Positions 33,345 through 42,785 of a stretch of 64,000 nt of DNA are shown piece after piece. The position numbers and the translations under genes are program-made. The notes beneath the pieces were generated by a model. That model ran no database searches, was not told where the DNA came from, and saw only the letters and a program-made list of their open reading frames with translations. The DNA lies in contig CAYGBC010000055.1 of assembly GCA_964348015.1 (NCBI GenBank), positions 1 through 64,000 of the forward strand, read 5' to 3'. Every line of letters begins with the position of its first letter. Positions within the stretch are counted from its first letter, which is position 1. Origin of the DNA: SOIA01 sp964348015 (lineage in GTDB: Bacteria; Acidobacteriota; Aminicenantia; Aminicenantales; Aminicenantaceae).

Positions 33345-34400
33345 TTATCTATTTCTTTTAAAAAGGTAGGCACAGGGTTTTCTCGTATTTTCCTTTCCAT
33401 CGTGAACAGCATACCTTGCGCCGCTCCACATCGAAGCTCCTCCGTATTCGCCTTTTTTGTTTATCGCATAAAATGTCAGGCCGAAGCGCGGGAGCCCTTC
33501 ATCGCTTAAAAGTTGGGGAAGACGCTTAGCCTTATCAGCGATTTTTTCCAGTGATTTGAGACACGCGTCTTCCGGAGAATGCCCCATCCCCATAAAATGG
33601 ACAACTTGAAAACTTCCGCAGTTCAGGATATTGGCCTCTCCCCTGCCCGTCGAACCTGCCGCACCGATATCATTGTCCACATACAGCCCGGCACCGATAA
33701 TCGGAGAATCCCCGACTCTTCCTGGAATCTTAAAGAAAAATCCGCTGGTCGTGGTGACTCCCGCCAGGTTTCCCGCAGCGTCTATAGCACAGCAGTTGAT
33801 GGTCCCGTGGAACTCATAGAACGACGCGAAGTCCTTTTCTGTCTTTTCCGGTGCGGGAGGAAACCAGAAATCCCGTTCGGACAGCGTTTCTTTGCGTCGA
33901 AGCCAGATTGCGCGCGCTCTATCCGTGAGCAGATTTTCTTCCTTAAAACCATGGGCTTTAGCAAATTTTAATGCACCATTGCCTACGAGAAGTGCATGGT
34001 CTGTTCTCTCCATAACGATTTGTGCGACCTTAGAGGGAGTTTTTATATTTCTCAAGCTGGCGACTGCACCACCATTATGGGTCGGACCGTGCATGACCGA
34101 CGAGTCCAACTCCACGACTCCTTCCTCATTGGGAAGGCCGCCATAGCCGACTGACCTGTCATTGGGATCCTCTTCGACAATATTCACTCCTGCGATCACC
34201 GCATCGAGCGGATCCCGTTTCTGCCGGAGAAGTTCCATCGCTTTTTCTGTGGCTCTCAATCCGTTCCCACTCGCCACAACACGTATGGGTGCTTCCTTCC
34301 CTTCCGCACCCTGTAGATTTTTTCCTCCTCCGAGCATTGCCGCCGCGCTCAAACCGATTCCGGTCCTGAGAAAATCCCTTCGGGAATATTTATCTCTCAT
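33345..34400 (-). CDS. Tat-exported N-terminal-nucleophile hydrolase (glycosylasparaginase/isoaspartyl peptidase family)
   Basis: 351 residues. A twin-arginine signal (SRRDFLRTGIGL) comes first. The Ntn-hydrolase body is cleaved before a threonine that becomes the nucleophile: here EFHGTINCCAID. Substrate residues are in GRVGDSPIIGAGLYVDN and STGRGEANI, which resemble glycosylasparaginase. The residue before the Thr is Gly, as in isoaspartyl peptidases, whereas typical glycosylasparaginases have Asp there. So the exact substrate (GlcNAc-Asn or isoaspartyl peptides) stays open. It ends 6 bases from the rlpA stop (convergent). Confidence 0.88.
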   Translation of the reverse strand: MRDKYSRRDFLRTGIGLSAAAMLGGGKNLQGAEGKEAPIRVVASGNGLRATEKAMELLRQKRDPLDAVIAGVNIVEEDPNDRSVGYGGLPNEEGVVELDSSVMHGPTHNGGAVASLRNIKTPSKVAQIVMERTDHALLVGNGALKFAKAHGFKEENLLTDRARAIWLRRKETLSERDFWFPPAPEKTEKDFASFYEFHGTINCCAIDAAGNLAGVTTTSGFFFKIPGRVGDSPIIGAGLYVDNDIGAAGSTGRGEANILNCGSFQVVHFMGMGHSPEDACLKSLEKIADKAKRLPQLLSDEGLPRFGLTFYAINKKGEYGGASMWSGARYAVHDGKENTRKPCAYLFKRNR

Positions 34401-34539
34401 TGTGCCTCCTTTTTAACGGGTTTTTTTAAAAATACATTACTGAATTTATTCAGGAGAAGCAATAAAAAAATGAGAGCGTCCCCACGATTGATTGACAGAC
34501 AGTCTCAGGTTTAGTATATATCCCTCTCTCCAGCACAGC

Positions 34540-35703
34540 ATGAAAAAAAAGGTTCTTTTCTCTGCCTCCCTCTTCCACGCACTCAACGATGCGGCCACCG
34601 TAACGGTCCCGATGATCTTCCCGCTTTTGTACAGTCAACAGTTCATCATTAAAAAGTATTTTCACATCGGGATCCTTTCCAATTTAGGGCTTTTAGTCAC
34701 ATTCATGTTTCAGATAATTCTCGCCAATGCCTCTCACAGGTACGAATACAAATATTTGCTACTCCTCAGCTATCTTGGGATATCTTTTTCCCTGGCTCTG
34801 ATGACGACCTGCACAGCGTTTACCTCTTTCCTGATCATTTATCTGGCAATGAGAGTCTTTAACAGTTTCTATCATTCCCTCGGGATCGCCTGGGTTTCGA
34901 AGACCCATCCCAGCCAGGGGATGGATTTTGCAATGGGAATCCAGAGCGGCACGGGAAACCTGGGCGTTCTCGTCGCGTTCGTGTCTTCAGGCTTCCTGGC
35001 CCAAAGTTTAGGATGGAGGATCCCACTCTATGTCTGGGCTGTGGCCGGTTTTGTCCTTGGGACGCTAAGCTTTTTCGCAGTGAGAAAGACATCCACAAAG
35101 AGCCCTGATGTATTCAGGCCGGACTTCTCCTCATGGATGGAGACTCTGAAAAGCATCCGAATCTACGTTCCAGGGTTTGCTTTCGGAGGGGCCTGTTGGG
35201 GGACAACGGTGTTCTTTGCCCCGTCCCTGTTCAATCACAGGTTTGAGATCCCACTCGGCCAAACGGGGCTCTACCTCGCTGCCTGGATCGGGATCGGGAC
35301 TGTGATGACCTATTCCTTCGGATTCCTGAGCCGGAGATTTGGCCGATTGAGGATATCCCTTTTTGCTTTCAGCGGTGCAACAGTCTTCCTTTTTCTGCTG
35401 GGATTCGCGCATGTGGCCGCACTTGCCCTGGTAAGCCTTTTCCTGTTCGGAACGTTCCTCTTTCTTGTCTATCCTGGATTCCAGTCTTTTGTCGGAAATG
35501 AGGTTCCCGCAAAAAACCAGGCTCAAGCGTTCAGCATCTCTGCGAATGTCCAGATGCTGTCCGGAGCTCTGATTGTCTTGATTGACGGTGTTCTCTCGGA
35601 TAAATTCGGGATCAACACCCCCTTTATTTTTCTGGGAGGACTCGGAGTCCTCATCTCTTTCTTTTACCTGTCCAAGAGCCCTTATCTTGCACAAAAATCA
35701 TAA
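34540..35703 (+). CDS. Major facilitator superfamily transporter
   Basis: 387 residues with about 12 hydrophobic helices and typical MFS loops; SFGFLSRRFGRLR fits the cytoplasmic motif A-like loop of the second half, and the segment between helices 6 and 7 (RKTSTKSPDVFRPDF) is the usual central loop. The start (LFHALNDAATVTVPMIFPLLY) resembles fosmidomycin-resistance-like members (Fsr family). Substrate unknown. The ATG at 34540 is chosen; a TTG at 34492 would add 16 non-hydrophobic residues. Convergent with the M28 peptidase, 12 bases apart. Confidence 0.85.
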   Translation: MKKKVLFSASLFHALNDAATVTVPMIFPLLYSQQFIIKKYFHIGILSNLGLLVTFMFQIILANASHRYEYKYLLLLSYLGISFSLALMTTCTAFTSFLIIYLAMRVFNSFYHSLGIAWVSKTHPSQGMDFAMGIQSGTGNLGVLVAFVSSGFLAQSLGWRIPLYVWAVAGFVLGTLSFFAVRKTSTKSPDVFRPDFSSWMETLKSIRIYVPGFAFGGACWGTTVFFAPSLFNHRFEIPLGQTGLYLAAWIGIGTVMTYSFGFLSRRFGRLRISLFAFSGATVFLFLLGFAHVAALALVSLFLFGTFLFLVYPGFQSFVGNEVPAKNQAQAFSISANVQMLSGALIVLIDGVLSDKFGINTPFIFLGGLGVLISFFYLSKSPYLAQKS

Positions 35704-35715
35704 AAAACAAAAAGT

Positions 35716-37824
35716 CTAAAAAGAGATCAGGCCTAGTTTCTCAAGATCTCGAGCAAAATGAAGAACAAATTCGACATCTGTCTCATCAAACTCGCAGGAA
35801 ATGATATGTCTGATATCCAGAAGGGTACGGCTCCCATCCATCAGGTTGGCCATCTCGTATGTTTTCGAACCATAATTTCCGCCGGCTTTAGACCGGTTTT
35901 TTTCATACCAGCTCAGGCTCTCTGCGTCTAAGTTCTCAGCCAAGTAATTCCACGGAAGGGGCCCTTTAAAAAGCCGTGTGGGTCTGATTAGGGAGGCCTC
36001 TTCATATTCCTGGCCACGCCGAAAGTCTTCTGCCTGAATACCATAGCGTTTGAAGAAAAGGGTGGACGCAAAATCGATCTTTGTCTTTTCTCTTTCAGCC
36101 TGGTGCTCCAGATCCGCAGCCAGTTGATCAATGATCTTTTGACTGGAGGCATCTCTGCAGAGTTCCTTCACTTCTCTGATGTTTGCGGCCTCGACGCGAG
36201 CTTGAAGGCGGGGGTAGCTCAGGAGATTTGCACGAAGCTCGGCCACATTTTTCCGCTTTTGAGGATCAGAAGCGAATTGATGGATCAACCGGATGGATTT
36301 TTGGCTCCTGGCCGCAATTCTCGAGTGCGCCTGGCTGTGGACTTCCCGGGCAATCTTCAGGGCATCCTCATCGCTCGCGTTCGCGATCAAAACGGCTGCC
36401 GACAGGGCCAGGCTAATGATCCTCTTCATTTCCGTAGGATCACACTTATCCGGCGTGTCCATGTTGGTGTGGTGGAAAACATCTCCATGGCCCAACATTG
36501 GAGTGGGGATTGAGAACGTGGAGTCGTTGAAGAGGACATGGTCAGAGCCGCCTGAATAAGGCCTCACACGGAAATTGAAGCGGTGGCGGCTTCCTCTCGG
36601 AGAAAAGAATTCCCGCCCTTCGAGCCAGCTCAGGAAATTTATCAGCACATCATTGATATACCCTGGGACAGAGTAGGGAGAACAGAACAAATTGAAGTTT
36701 GACTGGCACAACACATAATCCTCGCCGATCATATCCAGGTTCATCCCGCATATCCCCTTCTTTTTCAGATTCTGATGTTCTGTCAGGTAGGCGGCAGCCC
36801 CGTGTATCTCAGGCAACCAGAGAAATCGAATAGTCCTTTTGAGAGGCGGAATATCTCCTTTCTCGATCAATGCCAGGATATTCCTGGCCATCTCAAACAG
36901 TCCTGCGGAGCCTGAGGCGTTATCGTTCGCTCCTGGCTTATAATGGTCGAGATGTCCCATCAGGATAATTTCCTGGTCAGGAAATTCTGTTCCGATGATT
37001 TTCGCCTCGAGAACGGGCATATCTCCATCAAAAAGCTCCGCATCCACACTGGCTTTCATAAAGACTTTTTCCCCGGCTTCGAATAGAGACAAAAGCTCTT
37101 TTTCCTGCCGCCGGGAGAGTGCAAACCCAAAGCTCGCCTGTGCTCTTTCCTCCCCGGTCGGAGAAAGACGGTTGACTTCGATCAGGTCAGGATACGGAAG
37201 ACGGTCTTCGCGGGGAGAAGGACCGACGATCACTCCTGCTGCGCCTCTCTTCAGCACAGCCTGTCGGTGAACCGCAGACCCGCTTCCGCCCACAGCCAAA
37301 ACCAGCTTCCCTTGAACATTTTTCCCTTGATAATCCGCATCGGATTTCCCCTCCCCGACAAATATCACTTCGGCTTCGACCCCGCCTCCCTGTGAATACG
37401 GCATCAAGCTGACGGCCTGATCAGAAAAGCGTGCAATGAGTTTCTTCCTTGGCTTCACCATCCACAGCTCAGCCTCTTTGACTCTCCATCCCACAGGGGA
37501 CAACCAGTGAAAATATCTTTTGAATCCGTCTGATCTGTATTTTTTTACCGCGACTTCTTTGAGCCCGAGTCCCTTTAATTCTCCTGCTAAAAATTCCACA
37601 CAGTGGTTGTAACCCGATCCCTCTCCTCCCCCTCTGATTCGATGAAACCGTGAGATCTTGGAGACCATATCCCAGGCCCTCTCACCGGAGACTTCGTTTT
37701 GGATGCTGTTCATCAGCACCTTATCGAGGAGATAAGGATGGTTCTGAGAGGGCGCAGAGAGAATCAGGAGAAAAAGGGAAACTAGAGGAAAAAACAAAAG
37801 TCTTTTTAACTTTTGACCAGACAT
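35716..37824 (-). CDS. Exported M28-family metallopeptidase with PA domain
   Basis: 702 residues. Signal peptide (about 1-27, LLFFPLVSLFLLILSAPS). A protease-associated domain (about 150-250) is inserted ahead of the two-zinc M28 core: MGHLDHYKPGANDNASG (His, Asp), WLPEIHGA (Glu), MNLDMIGED (Asp) and HHTNMDTPD (His). The last ~160 residues form an extra helical domain ending in a small winged-helix-like segment (MANLMDGSRTLLDIRHII), as also seen in some DUF4910/M28 proteins. Likely a periplasmic aminopeptidase. GAGGTGA precedes the ATG at 37824; a GTG three codons upstream overlaps that site and is less likely. Confidence 0.9.
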   Translation of the reverse strand: MSGQKLKRLLFFPLVSLFLLILSAPSQNHPYLLDKVLMNSIQNEVSGERAWDMVSKISRFHRIRGGGEGSGYNHCVEFLAGELKGLGLKEVAVKKYRSDGFKRYFHWLSPVGWRVKEAELWMVKPRKKLIARFSDQAVSLMPYSQGGGVEAEVIFVGEGKSDADYQGKNVQGKLVLAVGGSGSAVHRQAVLKRGAAGVIVGPSPREDRLPYPDLIEVNRLSPTGEERAQASFGFALSRRQEKELLSLFEAGEKVFMKASVDAELFDGDMPVLEAKIIGTEFPDQEIILMGHLDHYKPGANDNASGSAGLFEMARNILALIEKGDIPPLKRTIRFLWLPEIHGAAAYLTEHQNLKKKGICGMNLDMIGEDYVLCQSNFNLFCSPYSVPGYINDVLINFLSWLEGREFFSPRGSRHRFNFRVRPYSGGSDHVLFNDSTFSIPTPMLGHGDVFHHTNMDTPDKCDPTEMKRIISLALSAAVLIANASDEDALKIAREVHSQAHSRIAARSQKSIRLIHQFASDPQKRKNVAELRANLLSYPRLQARVEAANIREVKELCRDASSQKIIDQLAADLEHQAEREKTKIDFASTLFFKRYGIQAEDFRRGQEYEEASLIRPTRLFKGPLPWNYLAENLDAESLSWYEKNRSKAGGNYGSKTYEMANLMDGSRTLLDIRHIISCEFDETDVEFVLHFARDLEKLGLISF

Positions 37825-37883
37825 GGAGATCACCTCTTTCCGGGATTGGATATCTTTAATTTATAACTCTTTTCAATCCAAAT

Positions 37884-39728
37884 CTAATCCGAATCCTTCA
37901 GCTTGATCACTTGACCGGGAAGCGTCCCGGTCCACTGTCCATTGTCCAGGACGAGCTCACCGTTAATCAACAAATATTTGACTCCTTCGCTGTACGCATG
38001 GGGATTGGAAATGGACGTCCTGATCCTGATGTTCTCGAGATCAAGCACAACGATATCCGCCCTATACCCTTCCTTGATCCACCCCCTATCCTTCCAGCTC
38101 ATGATTTTTGCGGGCAGTGAGGTATGAGACCGGATGACATGCGGAAGAGAGACCACGTTCCTTTCCAGGGCGTATTTCTTGATCTTATGGAGGAATGTGG
38201 AGTAGGAACGGATATGAGTCAGCCCGATCCCGTAGAAGGGCGCCGTCCCGTCACTGCCGGTCCCCACATAGTCTTTTTTCATGATATACACAACATCCTC
38301 ATCGGACATACGCAGAGGGATGCATCCGGCTCCCATCAGCTCCAGCTCAATAGCCGTATCTTCTATGGATTTTCCTTTCATTGCGGCCACTCGGGCTAAA
38401 GACCTTCCTTCAAGGTTTTTTTCGACACAAATGCCCACTAAGATATTCTCGGCTCCCGCCATATCGTCTAAATATTTCCCAATCTGGTCACGAATCTCCT
38501 GTGCCTCCTCCGGATCTTTCAGCTTTTCTAAAAACATCATTCTTTCTCTTGCGCTTCCAGGTCCCCTGAAACTTCCAGTGCTGACCAGACGCCGGCCCAC
38601 GAGCCGCACCAGGTCTTTTCTCGGAAGCTCCTCCAGAAATTGTTGATGACGTCCGGAAAGAGGGATGTAGGGAGTTGTTTTTTGATAAAGATCGAGAAGA
38701 TGACTGTCTCGGAGAAAATCGAATATCTCATCGATATCGTCTGAGACAAACCGGTCGTTCTGTTCTTCTTCCATATCCTGTTCAACTCCAAGCCAGGCTG
38801 ACCTCGGGATGAGATTCCTGTACGGATATCCGCTGGAAAACTGATACGGATACTGGTCAGCTGTAACCACAACGCCTCTTTTCTGTGCGTCTTCGATGAG
38901 GAGACAGGCTTCCTTGACTAATCCCCAATTCGGCTTTTCAACGGCCTTGAAATGAGAGATGTGGACCGGCGCTCCGGATTCCTCCGCGATCTCTATCGCT
39001 TCCCTCACGGCTTCGATAAGCTTCTCGCCCTCGTTCCGCATGTGAGTGTGATAAATGCCGCCGTAAGGAACGATGACTTTCACCAGCTCCGTGACTTCTT
39101 CTGTACTGCCGTACCGCCCCGGCAGATATTCCAGCCCTGTGGATAGTCCAGAGGCACCCTGCTCCATCGCTTCCTTCACGATGGCTTTCATCTCTTCCAT
39201 TTCTTCGGGTGTCGGCTCCCGGTCTTCCATCCCCATCACTATCTCGCGGACCTGTCCATGGCCCACGAGTAAAGCGGCATTCGGCCCGATTCCTTCATCA
39301 GACCAACGGTGGATCAGGTCTTCGGCTTGCTCAAAAATCGGCCAGGCGCTGCGCCCGCACTGGCCGACTATGACTGTGGTCACTCCCTGTTTCAGATAAT
39401 TGAGGCAGGCCCTGTTCTCGGGAAAATACATCCCGCTGTCCACATGAGTGTGAAGGTCGATGAATCCTGGAGTTACAACCAATCCTTTAGCGTTGATCAC
39501 CTTGGCCGCAGTTCCTTTTACCGACCTGGCCACTCGAACAATCACTCCATCCTTGACAGCCACCTCCATTTTGACGGCCTTGTTCAAAGACCCATCCAAC
39601 ACTCTTCCGTTCTTGATCAGCACATCATAGTCATATCCGGTTTCCGCTTGAATTGACTGGTCTATACCGGCCCAAAAGGACATGCACAAAAACAGAAAAA
39701 CACCTAAGAAAATAGTCTTGGTTTTCAT
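37884..39728 (-). CDS. Exported D-aminoacylase/N-acyl-D-amino-acid deacylase family amidohydrolase
   Basis: 614 residues with a signal peptide (1-29). Amidohydrolase-fold motifs are intact: PGFIDLHTHVDSG (HxH), VGQCGRSAWP (the metal-bridging Cys region of D-aminoacylases), YHTHMRNEGEK, HISHFKAVEKPNWG and the final metal Asp in GTGSDGTAPF. The family removes acyl groups from N-acyl-D-amino acids, or hydrolyses related D-configured dipeptides, fitting peptidoglycan or racemised-protein scavenging. The start has AAGGAGGACCG before ATG 39728. A promoter-like pair lies at 39762-39788. Confidence 0.92.
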   Translation of the reverse strand: MKTKTIFLGVFLFLCMSFWAGIDQSIQAETGYDYDVLIKNGRVLDGSLNKAVKMEVAVKDGVIVRVARSVKGTAAKVINAKGLVVTPGFIDLHTHVDSGMYFPENRACLNYLKQGVTTVIVGQCGRSAWPIFEQAEDLIHRWSDEGIGPNAALLVGHGQVREIVMGMEDREPTPEEMEEMKAIVKEAMEQGASGLSTGLEYLPGRYGSTEEVTELVKVIVPYGGIYHTHMRNEGEKLIEAVREAIEIAEESGAPVHISHFKAVEKPNWGLVKEACLLIEDAQKRGVVVTADQYPYQFSSGYPYRNLIPRSAWLGVEQDMEEEQNDRFVSDDIDEIFDFLRDSHLLDLYQKTTPYIPLSGRHQQFLEELPRKDLVRLVGRRLVSTGSFRGPGSARERMMFLEKLKDPEEAQEIRDQIGKYLDDMAGAENILVGICVEKNLEGRSLARVAAMKGKSIEDTAIELELMGAGCIPLRMSDEDVVYIMKKDYVGTGSDGTAPFYGIGLTHIRSYSTFLHKIKKYALERNVVSLPHVIRSHTSLPAKIMSWKDRGWIKEGYRADIVVLDLENIRIRTSISNPHAYSEGVKYLLINGELVLDNGQWTGTLPGQVIKLKDSD

Positions 39729-39761
39729 CGGTCCTCCTTCTTTCCTTTTTAAGACATTCAA

Positions 39762-39788
39762 ATTATAGAGAAAGAGAGAATCTGTCAA
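39762..39788 (-). promoter_or_regulatory. Possible promoter of the D-aminoacylase-like gene
   Basis: Minus strand TTGACA (39783-39788) and TATAAT (39762-39767) are both perfect, but the spacer is only 15 bp, which is short. Confidence 0.45.
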
Positions 39789-39861
39789 GAATAAATGAGC
39801 GAAATTCTGTTTACGCTCAGGAGTTGGATTAATCTCTTGTTCTATCTATCGAGAAAATCGT

Positions 39862-40035
39862 GTCATTACGAGCGAGGCGTGGCAATCTCTTAAAATACAT
39901 ATGCCTGTGCAAACGATTGAAAGGAGTGTAGTTACCCCTTAAGATCAATGTGTAAGCAGGAGAAACCGTGAGACATCGGTAATTCCAAAAAAAAATCTTC
40001 TCCCTAAGGGATTGTCACGCTTCGATCGCAATGAC
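39862..40035. mobile_element. MITE-like element with 30-bp terminal inverted repeats
   Basis: 174 bp with no coding sequence. The left end (39862-39891) and the inverted right end (40006-40035) match at 25 of 30 positions and both carry the GTCATT-CGA-CGA-GCGTG-CAATC pattern known from many bacterial intergenic repeats. No transposase is present and no clear target-site duplication is visible. It lies in the 451-base gap between two amidohydrolase genes; the rest of that gap (40036-40179) is AT-rich, with a GC-rich stretch near 40139-40173 close to the stop of the next gene. Confidence 0.75.
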
Positions 40036-40179
40036 GTTATTACAGAATTATTGAGCTATCAAACGAGTAAAAACATTATGCCTATTTTGAAAAATCAGAG
40101 CGGACTCTATTTATTATATTCTGGAGAAATTGCACAATGGGGGGACAGAAAATCCCCAGGACTCCCCGCCCCTTCTTTT

Positions 40180-41457
40180 TTAATGTCTTTTCTTGTATCT
40201 TTCGAGAAGCTCGGTGTACCTGTTGGACAGTTCGGTCTGTCTCCCATCGATGAAAACGTACTTGATGTTTGTTCGCAATTCCAGAATATCCCCGTCGGCC
40301 AGTACGATGTTGGCCACCTTGCCCTTCTCCAGACTGCCCATCATCTCATCCACTCCGAATATCTGGGCAGGATAGATCGTCACGCCTTTGAGGGCTTCCT
40401 TTTTATCCAGACCAAAGGCGGCTGCTTTCGCGGCATGATAAGGCAGGTCTTTGGCGGCACTGGAGCTCTGTGAAGAGAACGCGAATTTGACTCCGGCTTT
40501 GGCCAGAACGCCCGGATTCCTGTAGATGGAATCGTACCCATCCTCCCACTTCGGAGGCAATCGGTTGAGAGAGCTGAAAACAACCGGAATACCAGATTTC
40601 TTCAGCTCCTCGGCGACCTTCCAACCCTCGGTCACACCGAAAAAGATGGCCTTCAGCTTTTCATCTTTCACAAACTGAATGGCGGCCTGAATGTCCTTTT
40701 CCGCATTGACAGAGATCATGACAGGCAGCTCTCTGCTCACAACAGGAAGGAGAAACTCCAGTTTCTCGTCAACCTCTGGAAGAGGGAGGCGTGCGTCCTT
40801 CAGCGCGGCTTCTTTTCTCTTCTGATAATAACGGGCTCTGTTCAGGATATCCTTCAGCTCTTCGATCTGCTTCGAGGCCTGTTCTCGAGGCTGTGTCTGA
40901 GTTTGCCGTCTGAAACGCGGAATGGACGGGAACTGGATGTACATCGCCACAGAGGGCTTGATCACCATTTCCTCCGGTGTCCAGCCCACCAATCTGATCA
41001 TACCGCTCTGTCCCGAAATAAGTCCTCCGGTACAGGCTACAACAGCGACCGTTATGCCGTTAGATCGACTAATCGGAATATGCATGGAATCCGGCCAGAT
41101 CGCTTCCACGGCTCTGACTTGAGGATTGAACCGCCCCGTCTCCCGTGAATCCACTGTCGCTCTCACCGCGCCAATTTCTTGAAGACCTAAATAGCAGAAA
41201 CTGTCGATCATTCCCGGATAGGCGGTTAAACCTGTGGCATCAATCGTGGCGGCTCCGGAGGGAATCGGGATGTCTGCTCCGATATTTGCAATCTTGCCAT
41301 TTTCAATAAGGATAATCCCCTCCGGGATATCTTCGCCGATAACCGGGATGATCTTCGCGCCTTTTATGGCGATCACGCCCGAATCCTCTCCCCGGACCAT
41401 GCCGAATGATGCACAGAGGAGGATCCACACAGCGCATGCGAGTATTTTCCGGGTCAT
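40180..41457 (-). CDS. Amidohydrolase-fold protein lacking the HxH metal motif
   Basis: 425 residues, signal peptide 1-23. The overall imidazolonepropionase-like amidohydrolase plan is clear (VIAIKGAKIIPVIGEDIPEG, ILIENGKIANIG, DATGLTAYPGMID, and GSLEKGKVANIVLADGD at the end), but where active members have PGxIDxHxH this one has YPGMIDSFCYLGL, so both histidines are gone. It is probably not a normal two-metal hydrolase. Its start overlaps the stop of the canonical paralogue by 4 bases (ATGA), so the two are translated together and may act as partners. Ribosome-binding site AAAGGAGGAGAAAA. Confidence 0.88.
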   Translation of the reverse strand: MTRKILACAVWILLCASFGMVRGEDSGVIAIKGAKIIPVIGEDIPEGIILIENGKIANIGADIPIPSGAATIDATGLTAYPGMIDSFCYLGLQEIGAVRATVDSRETGRFNPQVRAVEAIWPDSMHIPISRSNGITVAVVACTGGLISGQSGMIRLVGWTPEEMVIKPSVAMYIQFPSIPRFRRQTQTQPREQASKQIEELKDILNRARYYQKRKEAALKDARLPLPEVDEKLEFLLPVVSRELPVMISVNAEKDIQAAIQFVKDEKLKAIFFGVTEGWKVAEELKKSGIPVVFSSLNRLPPKWEDGYDSIYRNPGVLAKAGVKFAFSSQSSSAAKDLPYHAAKAAAFGLDKKEALKGVTIYPAQIFGVDEMMGSLEKGKVANIVLADGDILELRTNIKYVFIDGRQTELSNRYTELLERYKKRH

Positions 41458-42773
41458 TTTTCTCCTCCTTTGTCCTTCTTCTCTTTTTCCTTCTTTTTTT
41501 TCTCCATTTCTTCTCTCTCTTGAAGATACTTCGCCCGGTCAAAATAAACCTCGCCTTCGATAATAGTCATCTCGCACACGGTGTAGGCACTGAGAGGATG
41601 CGCATTAAAAATGGCGATGTCTCCGTGTTTCCCGACTTCCAGGCTGCCAGCAATCTTGTCCACTCCGAGTTGTATGGCGGGATTGATAGTGATGAGCTTG
41701 AGGGCTTCCTCTTCAGAAAGACCTCCGTATTTCATGGATTTGGCCGCATCATTGAACAGGCGCCGGATCCTTTCTCCGCTGTCTGAATTGATCGAAACGA
41801 GCACTCCCTGCTGCGTGCAGAAGGCGGCATTGTAGGCGATCCCTTCAGACGCTTCCATTTTGTAGGCCCATCCGTCGGCAAAGATGGAAATGCCAATTCC
41901 TTCTTCAGCCAGCTCTTTAGCGATCTTAAACGCTTCAGAAATATGCTCAAAAGCCGCGATCTTGAACCCGAATTCTTTGGAAAGCTTGATGAATTCGAGA
42001 GTTTCATCGGCTCTGTAGCTGTGGCAGCGAGCCCACATTTTTCCGCGCATCATATCCACCAACTGCTCCATCTGCAGGATTTTACGCGGAGGGACCAGAT
42101 TCTTGGCGGATTTCTTAGACTTTTTGGCGTTCAAATACCTGTCCCACTGCTCCATGTAGTTTTTCGCCTTCATGAATTCGCGCCGGATGATGGCGTTGAC
42201 ACCCATGCGGGATTGGGGATAGCGAGGCGTCCCCATGCCGGAGACATTCGCCCTTTTGGGATTTTCACCCAGGGCAAACTTTAAAGTCCTGTACGCTTCA
42301 GGGACGACCATCTCTTCAGAAGTCTTTCCCCATTTCATTTTAATCACGATGTTCTCGCCGCCGATCGGGTTGCCACTGCCGTGCATGGTGTGGACCATCG
42401 TGACTCCCCCCGTGAGAGCGGTGTATATGGATGTGGATTCTGCGTTCAGCACATCCCGCATCTTCACCTCAGGAGTGAGCGCATTTCCCATTTCGTTCGT
42501 CCCAGTGAGCCCGATATGAGTATGCGAGTCGATGATCCCGGGAATCACATACTTGCCCGCGGCATCAATGACCTTAGTGCCCTTCGGGGCTTTGATGTTC
42601 TTCCCGAGTTTCTTGATAATCCCTCCGACCACGAGTACATCTCCATGGGTGATCGTCCCGTTAGTCACAGTTAATATCGTCCCGTTCTTGATCAGCAGGT
42701 CCTGGGCCGAAGAAAAACCAGGTGCAAAGGCAAAACACAGACACACAATCAAACAGATAATTTTTTTCTTCAT
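41454..42773 (-). CDS. Exported amidohydrolase (canonical metal site)
   Basis: 439 residues, signal peptide 1-23 (IICLIVCLCFAFAPGFSSA). The metal-site motifs are intact: IPGIIDSHTHIGL, ARCHSYRADE, FEHISEAF and the Asp of INSDSGERIRR; GSLEVGKHGDIAIFN near the end is family-typical. The C-terminus ends in a lysine/glutamate-rich tail (about 20 residues). This is the only member of the three-gene set with a complete active site. It overlaps the downstream paralogue by 4 bases and follows the upstream one by 12 bases. Substrate unknown; relatives hydrolyse C-N bonds in cyclic amides or dipeptides. Confidence 0.92.
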   Translation of the reverse strand: MKKKIICLIVCLCFAFAPGFSSAQDLLIKNGTILTVTNGTITHGDVLVVGGIIKKLGKNIKAPKGTKVIDAAGKYVIPGIIDSHTHIGLTGTNEMGNALTPEVKMRDVLNAESTSIYTALTGGVTMVHTMHGSGNPIGGENIVIKMKWGKTSEEMVVPEAYRTLKFALGENPKRANVSGMGTPRYPQSRMGVNAIIRREFMKAKNYMEQWDRYLNAKKSKKSAKNLVPPRKILQMEQLVDMMRGKMWARCHSYRADETLEFIKLSKEFGFKIAAFEHISEAFKIAKELAEEGIGISIFADGWAYKMEASEGIAYNAAFCTQQGVLVSINSDSGERIRRLFNDAAKSMKYGGLSEEEALKLITINPAIQLGVDKIAGSLEVGKHGDIAIFNAHPLSAYTVCEMTIIEGEVYFDRAKYLQEREEMEKKKKEKEKKDKGGEK

Positions 42774-42785
42774 GGCTTTTCTCCT

